Source: Rhodospirillales bacterium | GTDB lineage: Bacteria > Pseudomonadota > Alphaproteobacteria > Rhodospirillales > JANQFP01 | Assembly: GCA_028277795.1 (NCBI GenBank) | Contig: JANQFP010000204.1 | Span: forward strand, 1-32,252 | Direction of reading: 5' to 3' | Length of the DNA: 32,252 nucleotides | Shown here: positions 1-8,257 of the stretch, piece by piece | Layout: each line of letters begins with the position of its first letter | How positions within the stretch are numbered: position 1 is the stretch's first letter | Translations under genes and position numbers: made by a program | The notes under the pieces: generated by a model | Told to the model about the DNA's origin: nothing | What the model saw: only the letters and a program-made list of their open reading frames with translations | The model's database searches: none

Positions 1-88
1 CCGCTTGCCCGATGGCCCCGCATCGCGCGGCGCAGTTCTCCTACCCTGTCGGCGGGACAACGCCGCGCAGACCATGGTGGATGTGAGA

Positions 89-117
89 AATGCGGGCTAG
101 CACACAACGCCCGCATT
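89..117. terminator. Inverted repeat, possible terminator of the gene left of the window
   Basis: AATGCGGG (89-96) is followed after 13 bases by its perfect complement CCCGCATT (110-117). There is no T-run after it, so it is only a candidate hairpin or operator. No confident gene end was recognised in positions 1-88. Confidence 0.25.
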
Positions 118-179
118 GCGGGACCGGGAACGGCGGGCCGCCGCCGCCGCCGTCGGGGCGCCTTCCGTGGCACGATGGA

Positions 180-207
180 TTGACCGTGAGCGCTGCTCGG
201 ATACTAT
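180..207 (+). promoter_or_regulatory. Candidate sigma-70 promoter of parC
   Basis: TTGACC (180-185) and TACTAT (202-207) are 16 bases apart, matching the -35 and -10 consensus at 5/6 and 4/6 positions. The pair stands in a locally AT-rich patch just ahead of parC and would give a leader of about 30 bases. This is inferred from sequence only. Confidence 0.4.
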
Positions 208-242
208 ATCTGGTGCCGTAACGGGGCGCGACAGGGAGACCC

Positions 243-2471
243 ATGACCGAGCCGGCGGCCACGGGAGACGTGCGGGACACCCGCCTCGCCGACGCGCTGG
301 GCGAGCGGTACCTGGCCTACGCGCTGTCCACCATCGTGTCGCGCTCGCTGCCGGACGTGCGCGACGGCCTGAAGCCGGTGCACCGGCGGCTTCTCTACGC
401 CATGCGGCAGCTGCGCCTGGACCCGGACTCCGGGTTCAAGAAGTGCGCCCGCGTGGTCGGCGACGTCATCGGCCGCTACCACCCCCATGGCGATACGGCC
501 GTCTACGATGCCCTGGTGCGCCTGGCCCAGGACTTCGCCGTGCGCTATCCGCTGGTCGACGGGCAGGGCAACTTCGGCAACGTGGACGGCGACAACGCGG
601 CGGCCATGCGCTACACCGAGGCGCGGCTGACCGCGGTGGCGCTGGCCCTGCTCGACGGCATCGACGAGGACGCCGTCGACTTCCGCGCCACCTACGACGG
701 GGAAGAGGAGGAGCCGGTGGTCCTGCCGGCCGGCTTCCCCAACCTGCTCGCCAACGGGGCGTCGGGCATCGCCGTCGGCATGGCGACCAGCATCCCGCCC
801 CACAACGCGGCCGAGGTGTGCGACGCGCTGCTGCACCTGATCCGCCGCCCCAACGCCACCATCGACAAGCTGGTGGAGTTGGTCCCCGGCCCCGACTTCC
901 CCGGCGGCGGGGTGCTGGTGGAGGGCCGCGAGGCCATCGTCGAGGCCTACCGCACGGGCCGTGGCAGCTTCCGCCTGCGGGCCCGCTGGGAGACCGAGAC
1001 CCTGCGCCACGGCCAGTGGCAGGCGGTGGTCACCGAGATCCCCTATCAGGTCCAGAAGTCGCGGCTCATCGAGCGCATCGCCGAGCTGCTGGCGGCGCGC
1101 AAGGTGCCGCTGCTGGCCGACGTGCGCGACGAGTCCACCGACCTCGTGCGGCTGGTCCTGGAGCCCAAGACCCGCAGCGTCGACCCGGCCCTGCTGATGG
1201 AGCAGCTCTTCCGCCATACCGACCTGGAGGTCCGCGTCGGCCTCAACATGAACGTGCTCGACGCCGACACCACGCCGCGGGTGATGCCCCTGCGCGACGT
1301 GCTCAGCGCCTTCCTCGACCATCGCCACGAGGTGCTGGTGCGGCGGAATCGATACCGCTTGGCCCGCATCGAGCGCCGGCTCGAGGTCCTGGGCGGCATG
1401 CTGGTGGTGTTTCTCAATCTGGACCGGGTGATCCAGATCATCCGCGAGGACGACGCCCCCAAGCCGGCCCTGATGAAGGCCTTCAAGCTCACCGAGGTGC
1501 AGGCCGACGCCATCCTCAACATGCGCCTGCGCCAGTTGCGCAAGCTGGAGGAGGTCGAAATCCGCCGCGAGCACGAGGCGCTGTCGGCGGAGAAGACCGA
1601 CATCGAGGGCCTGCTGGGTGACGAGAAACGGCGCTGGCGTGCCATCGGTGACGAGATCGGCGCCATCCGCAAGCGCTTCGGGCCGGCCACGGACCTGGGC
1701 CGCCGCCGCACCGAGATCGCCGATGCGCCGGGGCCGGTGGAGGTGCCGCTGGAGGCCATGATCGAGCGCGAGCCCATCACCGTGCTGTGCTCCCAGCGGG
1801 GCTGGATCCGGGCGGTCAAAGGCCACCTCGCCGACCCCGCCGAGGTCCGCTACAAGGAGGGCGATCGGGGCCGCTATGCGCTCCATGCCCAGACCACCGA
1901 CAAGATCGTGGTCCTGGCCACCAACGGACGCTTCTACACCGTCGCCGGCGACCGCCTGCCGGGCGGCCGCGGCCACGGCGAGCCCCTGCGCCTGATGATC
2001 GACCTGCCGGAGGGCCACGACGTGGCCGACATGTTCGTGCATCGGCCCGGCGCCCGCCGCCTGGTGGCCTCCGACGCCGGGCGCGGCTTCGTGGTGGACG
2101 AGGCCGACGTGGTCGCCCAGACCCGCGGCGGCAAGCAGGTCCTCAACCTGGGCGGCGGCGAGGAGGCGGTCGCCGCGACCGTGGTGGAGGAGGGCGCCGA
2201 CACCGTCGCTACGGTCGGCCAGAACGGCAAGCTGCTGCTGTTCCCCCTGGCCGAGGTGCCGGCGATGGCCCGCGGACGCGGCGTCATCCTGCAGCGCTAC
2301 GCCAAGGGCCGGCTGGCCGACGTCAAGGCCTTCGCCGCCGCCGATGGCCTCACTTGGCGCACCGGCCGCGGCGTCACCACGTTCAGCGACTTGGGCGAGT
2401 GGCTTGGACGGCGCGGTCAGGCCGGCCGCAAGGCGCCGCGCGGCTTTCCGCGTTCAAACACGTTCTCCTGA
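243..2471 (+). CDS. parC: DNA topoisomerase IV subunit A
   Basis: ParC is the DNA-cleaving subunit of topoisomerase IV, which unlinks daughter chromosomes and works with ParE. The 742-residue product starts at an ATG with AGGGAG just upstream. The winged-helix cleavage domain shows the family pattern: the quinolone-region motif [13 protein letters not shown] (residues 80-92), then [12 protein letters not shown], and the catalytic Tyr124 in [11 protein letters not shown]. The tower and coiled coil follow (about residues 330-480), and then a short beta-propeller C-terminal domain. The length and the shortened C-terminal domain favour ParC over GyrA, whose full propeller would make it roughly 850-900 residues. 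The position equivalent to E. coli ParC Ser80 is Thr85. The last dozen or so codons lie inside a short sequence that recurs at 6412-6451, so the tail may have been acquired from a repeat. parE is not in the window. Confidence 0.96.
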   Translation: MTEPAATGDVRDTRLADALGERYLAYALSTIVSRSLPDVRDGLKPVHRRLLYAMRQLRLDPDSGFKKCARVVGDVIGRYHPHGDTAVYDALVRLAQDFAVRYPLVDGQGNFGNVDGDNAAAMRYTEARLTAVALALLDGIDEDAVDFRATYDGEEEEPVVLPAGFPNLLANGASGIAVGMATSIPPHNAAEVCDALLHLIRRPNATIDKLVELVPGPDFPGGGVLVEGREAIVEAYRTGRGSFRLRARWETETLRHGQWQAVVTEIPYQVQKSRLIERIAELLAARKVPLLADVRDESTDLVRLVLEPKTRSVDPALLMEQLFRHTDLEVRVGLNMNVLDADTTPRVMPLRDVLSAFLDHRHEVLVRRNRYRLARIERRLEVLGGMLVVFLNLDRVIQIIREDDAPKPALMKAFKLTEVQADAILNMRLRQLRKLEEVEIRREHEALSAEKTDIEGLLGDEKRRWRAIGDEIGAIRKRFGPATDLGRRRTEIADAPGPVEVPLEAMIEREPITVLCSQRGWIRAVKGHLADPAEVRYKEGDRGRYALHAQTTDKIVVLATNGRFYTVAGDRLPGGRGHGEPLRLMIDLPEGHDVADMFVHRPGARRLVASDAGRGFVVDEADVVAQTRGGKQVLNLGGGEEAVAATVVEEGADTVATVGQNGKLLLFPLAEVPAMARGRGVILQRYAKGRLADVKAFAAADGLTWRTGRGVTTFSDLGEWLGRRGQAGRKAPRGFPRSNTFS

Positions 2472-2510
2472 CGGGTCTGAAACGCAGGGGGCGCGGCGGG
2501 CACGCGGAGG
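2433..2510. repeat. Dispersed GC-rich repeat at the parC 3' end
   Basis: Two repeated pieces lie side by side. Positions 2433-2472 match 6412-6451 at about 33 of 40 bases and run through the parC stop codon. Positions 2478-2510 match 17021-17053 at 30 of 33 bases, starting TGAAACGCAG and ending CACGCGGAGG. Both pieces lie at or just after gene ends, as expected of small intergenic repeat families. The 2511-2619 remainder holds nothing recognisable apart from the ribosome binding site of the next gene. Confidence 0.6.
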
Positions 2511-2619
2511 CGGGTGGCCGCCAGCCGACTCGCCTCGGTTGAACTCGACCCGCCAAAGGCGCTACACGGGAACCGGCCGCGGCCGGCGGACACGATTGGG
2601 AGAACAGGAGGATGAGGGC

Positions 2620-3105
2620 GTGCGGGTGCCCGTGGCGTTTGCCCTGACGTCCGCGCTGGTGGTCGGCTGCGCCGGCGTGAACAACGTCCGGATCCCGATC
2701 GAGCCGACGCGCTCGGTCGCGGCACCGCCCGCGGACGATGCGCCAACGCTGCCGGCGATGGTCCCGGCGCCGCCACGCAAGCCGCGGCCGCCGGAGCCGG
2801 ACGTCGACCCGGCGAGCTTGCAGGGCCTGGAACGGGGGGATGTCGAGGCCGTGCTGGGCGCGCCCAACTACCAGGAAGACCAGCCGCCGGCAAAGGTATG
2901 GCATTACGTGGAAGAGGCCTGCGTCTTTCGCGTGTACTTCTATTTCGATTTGCAGGAACAGGCCTTCCGGGCCATGTCCTTCAAGACCACAGGCAAGGAT
3001 GGAACAGAGAATGGCGCCCCCTCATGTCTCGCCGCAATCCTCGGGTCGCGGCGAGACGTTCGCATCGAGCCCGCGGCCGGCGAACCGGATCCTGCTGGTC
3101 GATGA
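2620..3105 (+). CDS. Small predicted lipoprotein of unknown function
   Basis: The 161-residue product has a short N-terminal hydrophobic stretch ending in a lipobox, LVVGC, with the lipidated cysteine at residue 17, so it is probably an envelope lipoprotein. The GTG start is chosen because AGGAGG (2606-2611) lies 8 bases upstream and because it places the signal peptide at the N-terminus. A Pro/Ala-rich linker (about residues 30-60) precedes a compact domain containing LQGLERGDVEAVLGAPNYQ and later VWHYVEEACVFRVYF. This 'small helix, LG.P, then W.Y beta strands' pattern resembles BamE/SmpA-type lipoproteins, but that is an inference. The gene overlaps the following response regulator by about 107 bases in another frame, which suggests co-transcription. 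No specific function is assigned. Confidence 0.75.
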   Translation: MRVPVAFALTSALVVGCAGVNNVRIPIEPTRSVAAPPADDAPTLPAMVPAPPRKPRPPEPDVDPASLQGLERGDVEAVLGAPNYQEDQPPAKVWHYVEEACVFRVYFYFDLQEQAFRAMSFKTTGKDGTENGAPSCLAAILGSRRDVRIEPAAGEPDPAGR

Positions 3106-3802
3106 CGACGACCTCTTCCGCGAATCCCTGCGCCTGAACCTGGAGGACGAGGGCTTCGACGTTATCGACGTGGCCAGCGGGCCGCGGGCCCTGGCCTATT
3201 TCGCCGGCGGTCAGACGGCCGATCTGGTGCTCCTCGACTGGCGCATGCCTGACATGGACGGGCTCCAGGTCTTGGGCGCGCTCGACGCCAAGGCCGTCGG
3301 CGTCCCCGTCATTCTCCTCACCGTGTTCGGCGATCCCATTCACGAGGAGGCCGCCCTCGACGGCGGCGCCGTCGATTTCGTGGACAAGTCGCGGAGCTTC
3401 GGGATTCTGCTCAAACGCATGCGCCTGATCACCGACGGTGCCAAGCCGGCGCCGGTGCCCGGACCGGCGGACAAAGGCGCGCCGGCGGTCGGCCACTTCG
3501 GCGCCCTCGCGCTTTCGATGGGGACGAAGCGGGCGCGCTGGAACGGTCGCGCTCTCGGGCTCACCGTCACCGAATTCGACGTGGTGGCCCTGTTGGCCGG
3601 ACGCGCAGGCGAGGACGTGTCCTACCGGGAGATCTACGATACCGTCCGCGGTCCCGGGTTCGCCGCGGGCTACGGGGCCGAGGGGCACCGGGCCGCCGTC
3701 CGCGCCCTGATCAAACGCATCCGTCAGAAGTTCAGGACCGCCGATGACAGTTTCGACGCCATCGCCAACTATCCCGGATTCGGCTACCGCTGGCAGGCGT
3801 AG
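2999..3802 (+). CDS. OmpR-family response regulator, ChvI-like
   Basis: This is a two-component transcription factor of 267 residues. A receiver domain (about residues 29-140) carries the acidic cluster VDDDD, the phosphoacceptor Asp80 in LLDWRMPDMDG, Thr108 and the conserved Lys130 in VDFVDKSRS. A winged-helix DNA-binding domain follows, with LTVTEFDVVALLA and the C-terminal FGYRW typical of OmpR/PhoB regulators. The VDFVDKSRSF segment is characteristic of the alphaproteobacterial ChvI-like group. The start is uncertain: ATG 2999 or ATG 3011, both inside the upstream lipoprotein gene, because no start codon exists nearer the receiver domain. The gene runs directly into a histidine kinase gene, the expected partner. 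Targets cannot be read from this window. Confidence 0.9.
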   Translation: MEQRMAPPHVSPQSSGRGETFASSPRPANRILLVDDDDLFRESLRLNLEDEGFDVIDVASGPRALAYFAGGQTADLVLLDWRMPDMDGLQVLGALDAKAVGVPVILLTVFGDPIHEEAALDGGAVDFVDKSRSFGILLKRMRLITDGAKPAPVPGPADKGAPAVGHFGALALSMGTKRARWNGRALGLTVTEFDVVALLAGRAGEDVSYREIYDTVRGPGFAAGYGAEGHRAAVRALIKRIRQKFRTADDSFDAIANYPGFGYRWQA

Positions 3803-5336
3803 CCCGCATCCGTCATCGGAGGCACGGGCCCGGCGGCGCCTGCGCCCGCCTTTCGTGTCATCGGTGACCGGCAGCCTCGCGATCCTCGCCGCCATCTTCC
3901 TCGCGGTGCCGGCGCTCCTTTACAGCCAGTTCCAGGCCGCCGACGCCGACAAGCAGGCCTTGCTTCTGAGAAGCGTCCAGACCCAGGGCCGTCTGGTGGC
4001 CGAGGTGCTGCGCCCGGCCCTGGCCGCGGCCGATCTGGACACGGCCCAGACGGTGTTGGAGACTCGGGTCGGCGACCTGGCCGGGCCGGGGGCCGCCGTC
4101 AGGCTGCTGTTCCGGCCGGCCGGGGCCGCGGAGTCCGCAAGCGCCTTCGTCGTCGCCGCCATGCCTTCGGTCCCCACCGCCCTGCTTGCCGCCGAGCGGG
4201 AGCGGCTCGTGCGCCTAGGGGTTCTCGACCGCCTCCAGGCCACCTGCGCCGGCGGCGGCCCCGTCGCCATCCGCTCCAGCGGGCCGGGCGGCACCGAGGA
4301 AACGGTCACCTCGGTCACGGCCGTCCACACCGAGCTCGGCTGCTGGGTCGTGATCACGGCCCATGCCACTGCCGCCTACGGCCTGCCGTCCCTCGACCGT
4401 CCCTACTGGGAGACGCCCGAGATCCGGTCCGCCGGCGCCATCTACGTGGTCATGGTGATCCTGGTGGTCGCCGTCTTCCTGGGCGTGTGGCGGAACCTGC
4501 GCCGATTCACGCGTCTGGCCCGGGACATCCGCGTGCGCGGCACCAAGGGGCGCACATTCGCCGCCGACAGCGGCTTCCGGGAGTTCGCCCAGGCCGCCGG
4601 CGAGCTCGATCGTCTGGTCGAGACCCTCGAGCGCTCGGCGCGAACGGTGCGTCAGGCCGCCGAGGAGAACGCCCACGCCCTCAAGACGCCGGTCGCCATC
4701 ATCCGTCAATCGGTCGAACCCCTGCGCCGGGCGGTCGCCGGCGACAACCCCCGGGGGCAGAGGGCCCTCGCCCTGATCGAGGAGTCAGCGGACCGGCTCA
4801 CCTCGCTGATCGCCTGCGTCCGGCGCATGGACGAGGTGGTCGCCGACCTCATGGACCCGCCACGCGAGCCGGTCGATCTGTCGTCCCTGGTGCGCACCAT
4901 GATCGACGGCTGGCAGGGGGCGCTCGCCGTCCGCCAGGTGTCCGCCCGCGCCACCATCGACGAGGCCATCGTGGTCCACGCCAGCGAGGACAGCCTGGAG
5001 ACCATGATCGAGAACCTGCTGGAGAACGCGGCGCGGTTCTCGCCGGCCGGCGGCACCATGGCCGTCCGCCTGGAGCGCAATGGCGGCCGCGCCGAGATCA
5101 CCGTGGAGGACGACGGGCCGGGCGTGGTCCCCGACCGTCTGGAGACCATCTTCGAGCGCTATTATTCCCAGTCGCCGGCACCGCCCGATGGCACGCCCGG
5201 GGATGAAGACGAACACCTGGGCATCGGTCTGTGGATCGTGCGCCGCAACGCCGAGGCGCTGGGCGGCTCGGTGATCGCCGAAAACCGGGCCGGCGGCGGG
5301 CTAAGGGTGCGCCTGAGCCTGCCCCTGGCCGCATAA
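3744..5336 (+). CDS. Membrane sensor histidine kinase, partner of the ChvI-like regulator
   Basis: The product (530 residues from this ATG) has one membrane segment near residues 43-62, a periplasmic sensor region of about 165 residues, and a second membrane segment near 231-250. A HAMP-like linker follows, then a dimerisation domain with the phosphorylated His311 in ENAHALKTPVAII, and a catalytic domain with N-box ENLLENAARFSPAG, G1 box EDDGPGV and G2 box GIGLWIVRR. This layout matches ChvG-type kinases. It would autophosphorylate and pass phosphate to the regulator encoded just upstream. The ATG at 3744 overlaps that gene by 59 bases; a GTG at 3855, just before the first membrane segment, is an alternative start. 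A strong hairpin follows the stop codon. Confidence 0.9.
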   Translation: MTVSTPSPTIPDSATAGRRSPHPSSEARARRRLRPPFVSSVTGSLAILAAIFLAVPALLYSQFQAADADKQALLLRSVQTQGRLVAEVLRPALAAADLDTAQTVLETRVGDLAGPGAAVRLLFRPAGAAESASAFVVAAMPSVPTALLAAERERLVRLGVLDRLQATCAGGGPVAIRSSGPGGTEETVTSVTAVHTELGCWVVITAHATAAYGLPSLDRPYWETPEIRSAGAIYVVMVILVVAVFLGVWRNLRRFTRLARDIRVRGTKGRTFAADSGFREFAQAAGELDRLVETLERSARTVRQAAEENAHALKTPVAIIRQSVEPLRRAVAGDNPRGQRALALIEESADRLTSLIACVRRMDEVVADLMDPPREPVDLSSLVRTMIDGWQGALAVRQVSARATIDEAIVVHASEDSLETMIENLLENAARFSPAGGTMAVRLERNGGRAEITVEDDGPGVVPDRLETIFERYYSQSPAPPDGTPGDEDEHLGIGLWIVRRNAEALGGSVIAENRAGGGLRVRLSLPLAA

Positions 5337-5350
5337 GGCACATCCGCTCC

Positions 5351-5370
5351 GCGCCGACCGGCGTCGGCGC
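5351..5370 (+). terminator. Hairpin terminator candidate after the histidine kinase
   Basis: GCGCCGAC (5351-5358) and GTCGGCGC (5363-5370) are perfect 8-base arms around a 4-base loop, 14 bases past the kinase stop codon. There is no U-tract, so termination may be partial or Rho-assisted. Confidence 0.5.
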
Positions 5371-5521
5371 GCCGTCTCCGGTGACGGGGTCGTCGCACCG
5401 GCTCCCGCCCGGCATTCCCCCTGACCGGCCCGCCGCGAAGCGACAAGTCACAGATTTGTCCCAACTGGCGCGTTGACCCGCCGGTTAGGGTGCTGCCCGC
5501 GGACGTCGTCCGGATTCACTT

Positions 5522-5550
5522 GGGAGTCAAAGGCTCACGGCGCGACTCCC
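5522..5550. promoter_or_regulatory. Inverted repeat upstream of the acyltransferase gene
   Basis: GGGAGTC (5522-5528) and GACTCCC (5544-5550) are perfect 7-base arms separated by 15 bases, 59 bases before the ATG at 5610. It could be an operator or a leader hairpin. No convincing promoter hexamers were picked out around it. Confidence 0.3.
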
Positions 5551-5609
5551 GGTGGGCGCAGGCGTCGCCGCCAAGGAAGCGAGGACTGGAGACACACGGA
5601 GAACCATCC

Positions 5610-6404
5610 ATGCAGACCGATGCCCGATGCGGCACTCCGATCCCCATTGCGGCCCTGGCCGCCGGAGCCATCCTCGATGGCGGGATCCCGGCGGATCCGG
5701 AGGGGAACCCTTACGAGACGGCGATCGTGGCGCCCGGGGACGCCGCCTGCGATCAGGCCTTTCGTCTGCGCTACGACGTCTACTGCGTGGAACGCGGCTT
5801 CAAGGACCCGGCCCATCATCCCTGGCAACGGGAGACCGACGAGTTCGACTCCCACGCCGTGCACGGGCTGGTGATGGATCGTGCCAGCGGCCGGCCGGCC
5901 GGCACCGTACGCCTCGTCCTCCCGCTGACCCACGACCTGGACCACAGCTTTCCCCTGCAGCAGATCTGTGCCGCGCCGTTGCCGACCGAGGTCCATCGGC
6001 TTCCCCTGGAGACCCTGGCCGAGATTTCCCGAATGAGTATCTCCAAGAACCGGCGGTCCGCGCCGCCGCCGTGCAGCGCTGCGATGGCTCCGGGAGGAGA
6101 GGGCCGCGCGCGGGACGGCGCGGGCCTCCGTAAGGGACACCCGGTGACACTGGAGTTGATGAGGACCGTGGTGCGCATGAGCGTCGACAACGGCATCACC
6201 CATTGGTGCGCGCTCATGAGGCCGGCCTTGTTGCGGCTGCTGGCCGGGCTCGGGTGCCATTTCGAGGCCCTCGGCCCCCTGGTCAACGTCCACGGCTGGC
6301 GCCAGCCCTGCCATGGGCCGGTGGAGGGCCTGCTCGCCCGCTGCCGCCGCGAACGGCCGGATGTCTGGTCCGTCATCACCGAGGGGGGGCGACTGGCCAC
6401 CTGA
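5610..6404 (+). CDS. PEP-CTERM/exosortase-associated acyltransferase (LuxI/GNAT-fold)
   Basis: The 264-residue product matches the family of putative acyltransferases linked to PEP-CTERM/exosortase systems, distant relatives of AHL synthases. The recognisable N-terminal half includes [26 protein letters not shown] and GTVRLVLP. It is followed by [12 protein letters not shown] and a C-terminal half with [19 protein letters not shown] and [13 protein letters not shown]. Family members are thought to transfer an acyl group in exopolysaccharide or sorting loci, but the substrate is unknown. The start at 5610 is chosen because GGAG lies 8 bases upstream and the conserved region begins shortly after; an ATG at 5490 in frame lacks this. 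No exosortase or PEP-CTERM protein is visible nearby, which is unusual. A low-complexity Ala/Pro/Gly-rich insert (about residues 150-175) separates the halves. It stands alone, between a terminator and a convergent gene. Confidence 0.85.
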   Translation: MQTDARCGTPIPIAALAAGAILDGGIPADPEGNPYETAIVAPGDAACDQAFRLRYDVYCVERGFKDPAHHPWQRETDEFDSHAVHGLVMDRASGRPAGTVRLVLPLTHDLDHSFPLQQICAAPLPTEVHRLPLETLAEISRMSISKNRRSAPPPCSAAMAPGGEGRARDGAGLRKGHPVTLELMRTVVRMSVDNGITHWCALMRPALLRLLAGLGCHFEALGPLVNVHGWRQPCHGPVEGLLARCRRERPDVWSVITEGGRLAT

Positions 6405-6411
6405 CGGCCGA

Positions 6412-6451
6412 GCGCCGCGCGGCTTCCCGCGCGCCAACCGCTTCTCCTGAC
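6412..6451. repeat. Second copy of the 40-bp gene-end repeat
   Basis: The segment matches 2433-2472 at about 33 of 40 bases: the first ten bases GCGCCGCGCG and last ten TTCTCCTGAC are identical and differences cluster in the third block. It lies just past the acyltransferase stop codon, as the first copy lies at the parC stop. Confidence 0.5.
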
Positions 6452-6482
6452 CGCGGGAGCGGACCGCCTCTCTGCGCCTGTA

Positions 6483-8117
6483 TCAAATCTCCCTGGCCGC
6501 CTCGCGCAGCCGGAACTTCTGGATCTTGCCCGTCGGCGTCTTGGGCAGGGGGCCGAAGACCACGTGGCGCGGGCACTTGAAGCCGGCCAGGTGGTCGCGG
6601 CAGAAGGCGATGATCTCGTCGGCCGTGGTGCCCGCCTCCGGGTCGTGGAGCTCGACGAAGGCGCACGGGGTCTCGCCCCATTTTTCGTCGGGCTTGGCGA
6701 CCACGGCGGCGAACAGCACGTTGGGGTGGCGGTGGAGCGTGTTCTCCACCTCGATGGAGGCGATGTTCTCGCCGCCCGAGATGATGATGTCCTTGGCCCG
6801 GTCCTTGAGCTGGATGTAGCCGTCGGGGTGCACCACGCCCAGGTCGCCGGAGTGGAACCAGCCGTGGGCCAGGGCCTCGTCGGTGGCCTCCAGGTCCTTG
6901 AGGTAGCCCTTCATGACGATGTTGCCGCGGAACATGACCTCGCCCAGGGTGGCGCCGTCGGCCGGCACCGGGGTCATGGTGGCGGCATCCATCACCTGCA
7001 GGTCCTCCAGGGTGTGGTAGGCGACCCCCTGGCGCGCCTTGAGGCGGGCCTGCTCGGCCGCCGGCAGGGCGTCCCACTCCTGGTGCCAGCTACACACCAC
7101 GGCGGGCCCGTAGACCTCGGTCAGGCCGTAGACGTGGGTGACGTGAAAGCCCAGCCCCGCCATGGCCTCCAGGGTCGATTCCGGCGGCGGCGCGGCAGCC
7201 GTCATCACCCTGACCGTGTGGTCGAAGGCGCGGCGCTCCGCCTCCGGCGTGTGGATGACCAGGTTGAGCACGATGGGCGCGCCGCAGAAGTGGGTGACGC
7301 CGTGGGCCGCGATGGCGTCGTAGACGGCGCCGCCGGTCACCTGGCGCAGGCAGACGCTGGTCCCGGCCACCGCCGCCAGGGTCCACGGAAAGCACCACCC
7401 GTTGCAGTGGAACATGGGCAGGGTCCACAGGTAGACCGGGGGGTGGGCCATGTCCCAGGCCAGCACGTTGCCCATCGCCAGCAGGTAGGCGCCCCGGTGA
7501 TGGTAGACAACGCCCTTGGGGTTGCCGGTGGTGCCGGACGTGTAGTTGAGGGAGATGGCCTGCCACTCGTCGGCCGGCAGGCGCCAGGCGAACTCCGGGT
7601 CGCCGCCGGCGAGGAAAGTCTCATAGTCGGTGTCGCCCAGGCGCTCGCCGCCGGGCACCGCCGGGTCCACCACGTCGATGACCGGGATGGTGCGGCCGAG
7701 CCGCGCCAGCGCCTCCTTGACCACCGGGGCGAACTCGGTGTCGGTGATCAGCAGGCGGGCGTCGCCGTGCTCCAGGCAGTAGGCGATGGCGGCGGCGTCC
7801 AGGCGCACGTTGAGGGCGTTGAGCACGGCCCCGGCCATGGGCACGCCGAAATGGGCCTCGTAGGTCTCCGGCGTGTTGGCGCCCATGACCGCCACCGTGT
7901 CGCCGACCCCGAGACCCCGGGCCGCCAGGGCCGAGGCGAGGCGGCGGCAGCGCGCGTAGGTCTCGGCCCAGGTGTGGGCGGCCGTGCCGTGGACCACCGA
8001 CCGGTGGTCCGGGTAGACCGCCGCCGCCCGGGCCAGGAACGACAGCGGGCTGAGCGGCGTATGGTTGGCCGCATTGCGGTCGAGCCCGGTCTCGAACGGA
8101 TTGGTCTGGTCCGACAT
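6483..8117 (-). CDS. Acyl-CoA synthetase (AMP-forming, fatty-acid type)
   Basis: This adenylate-forming ligase activates a carboxylic acid with ATP and joins it to coenzyme A in the cytoplasm. The 544-residue product carries the phosphate-binding motif [19 protein letters not shown], the A5 motif [10 protein letters not shown], the hinge region [19 protein letters not shown] followed by [11 protein letters not shown], and the C-terminal catalytic lysine motif KTPTGKIQK. This pattern fits the AlkK-like medium-chain or general fatty acyl-CoA synthetases; the exact substrate cannot be told. The ATG at 8117 is preferred over upstream in-frame starts because a GAGGGGG ribosome site precedes it and the N-terminus MSDQTNPFE is of the expected form. 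The gene is divergent from prpE, another acyl-CoA ligase. Confidence 0.88.
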   Translation of the reverse strand: MSDQTNPFETGLDRNAANHTPLSPLSFLARAAAVYPDHRSVVHGTAAHTWAETYARCRRLASALAARGLGVGDTVAVMGANTPETYEAHFGVPMAGAVLNALNVRLDAAAIAYCLEHGDARLLITDTEFAPVVKEALARLGRTIPVIDVVDPAVPGGERLGDTDYETFLAGGDPEFAWRLPADEWQAISLNYTSGTTGNPKGVVYHHRGAYLLAMGNVLAWDMAHPPVYLWTLPMFHCNGWCFPWTLAAVAGTSVCLRQVTGGAVYDAIAAHGVTHFCGAPIVLNLVIHTPEAERRAFDHTVRVMTAAAPPPESTLEAMAGLGFHVTHVYGLTEVYGPAVVCSWHQEWDALPAAEQARLKARQGVAYHTLEDLQVMDAATMTPVPADGATLGEVMFRGNIVMKGYLKDLEATDEALAHGWFHSGDLGVVHPDGYIQLKDRAKDIIISGGENIASIEVENTLHRHPNVLFAAVVAKPDEKWGETPCAFVELHDPEAGTTADEIIAFCRDHLAGFKCPRHVVFGPLPKTPTGKIQKFRLREAAREI

Positions 8118-8171
8118 GTGGCGGTCCCCCTCGCCCGCCGTGGCGGGGCGCCACATTGGCACAAAGCGGCT

Positions 8172-8201
8172 TTGCAAAAAAAGGCGTTTTCGCCCAATAT
8201 T
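8172..8201 (+). promoter_or_regulatory. Possible prpE promoter
   Basis: TTGCAA (8172-8177) and AATATT (8196-8201), 18 bases apart, are the only promoter-like pair in the AT-rich centre of the divergent gap. Each matches consensus at 4/6. The assignment is weak. Confidence 0.25.
8176..8194 (-). terminator. Intrinsic-terminator-like hairpin in the acyl-CoA synthetase leader
   Basis: Read on the minus strand the sequence is GGCG-AAAA-CGCC followed by seven Ts, the layout of an intrinsic terminator with a very short stem. It lies 58 bases upstream of the acyl-CoA synthetase start, so it could stop antisense transcripts from prpE or act as an attenuator. The four-pair stem is weak. Confidence 0.35.
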
Positions 8202-8257
8202 CCGCGTCCCGCCTTGGGGAGGCCGGGAATCAACTTCAGAGACGAAAGGCCGGAGCC

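Noticed and set aside
243..2471. Assignment as gyrA
   Set aside because: The product is about 100 residues or more too short for GyrA and has a reduced C-terminal propeller, as in alphaproteobacterial ParC.
5610..6404. Assignment as an AHL synthase
   Set aside because: Only the first half resembles LuxI; the second half ([25 protein letters not shown]) is specific to the exosortase-associated acyltransferase family.
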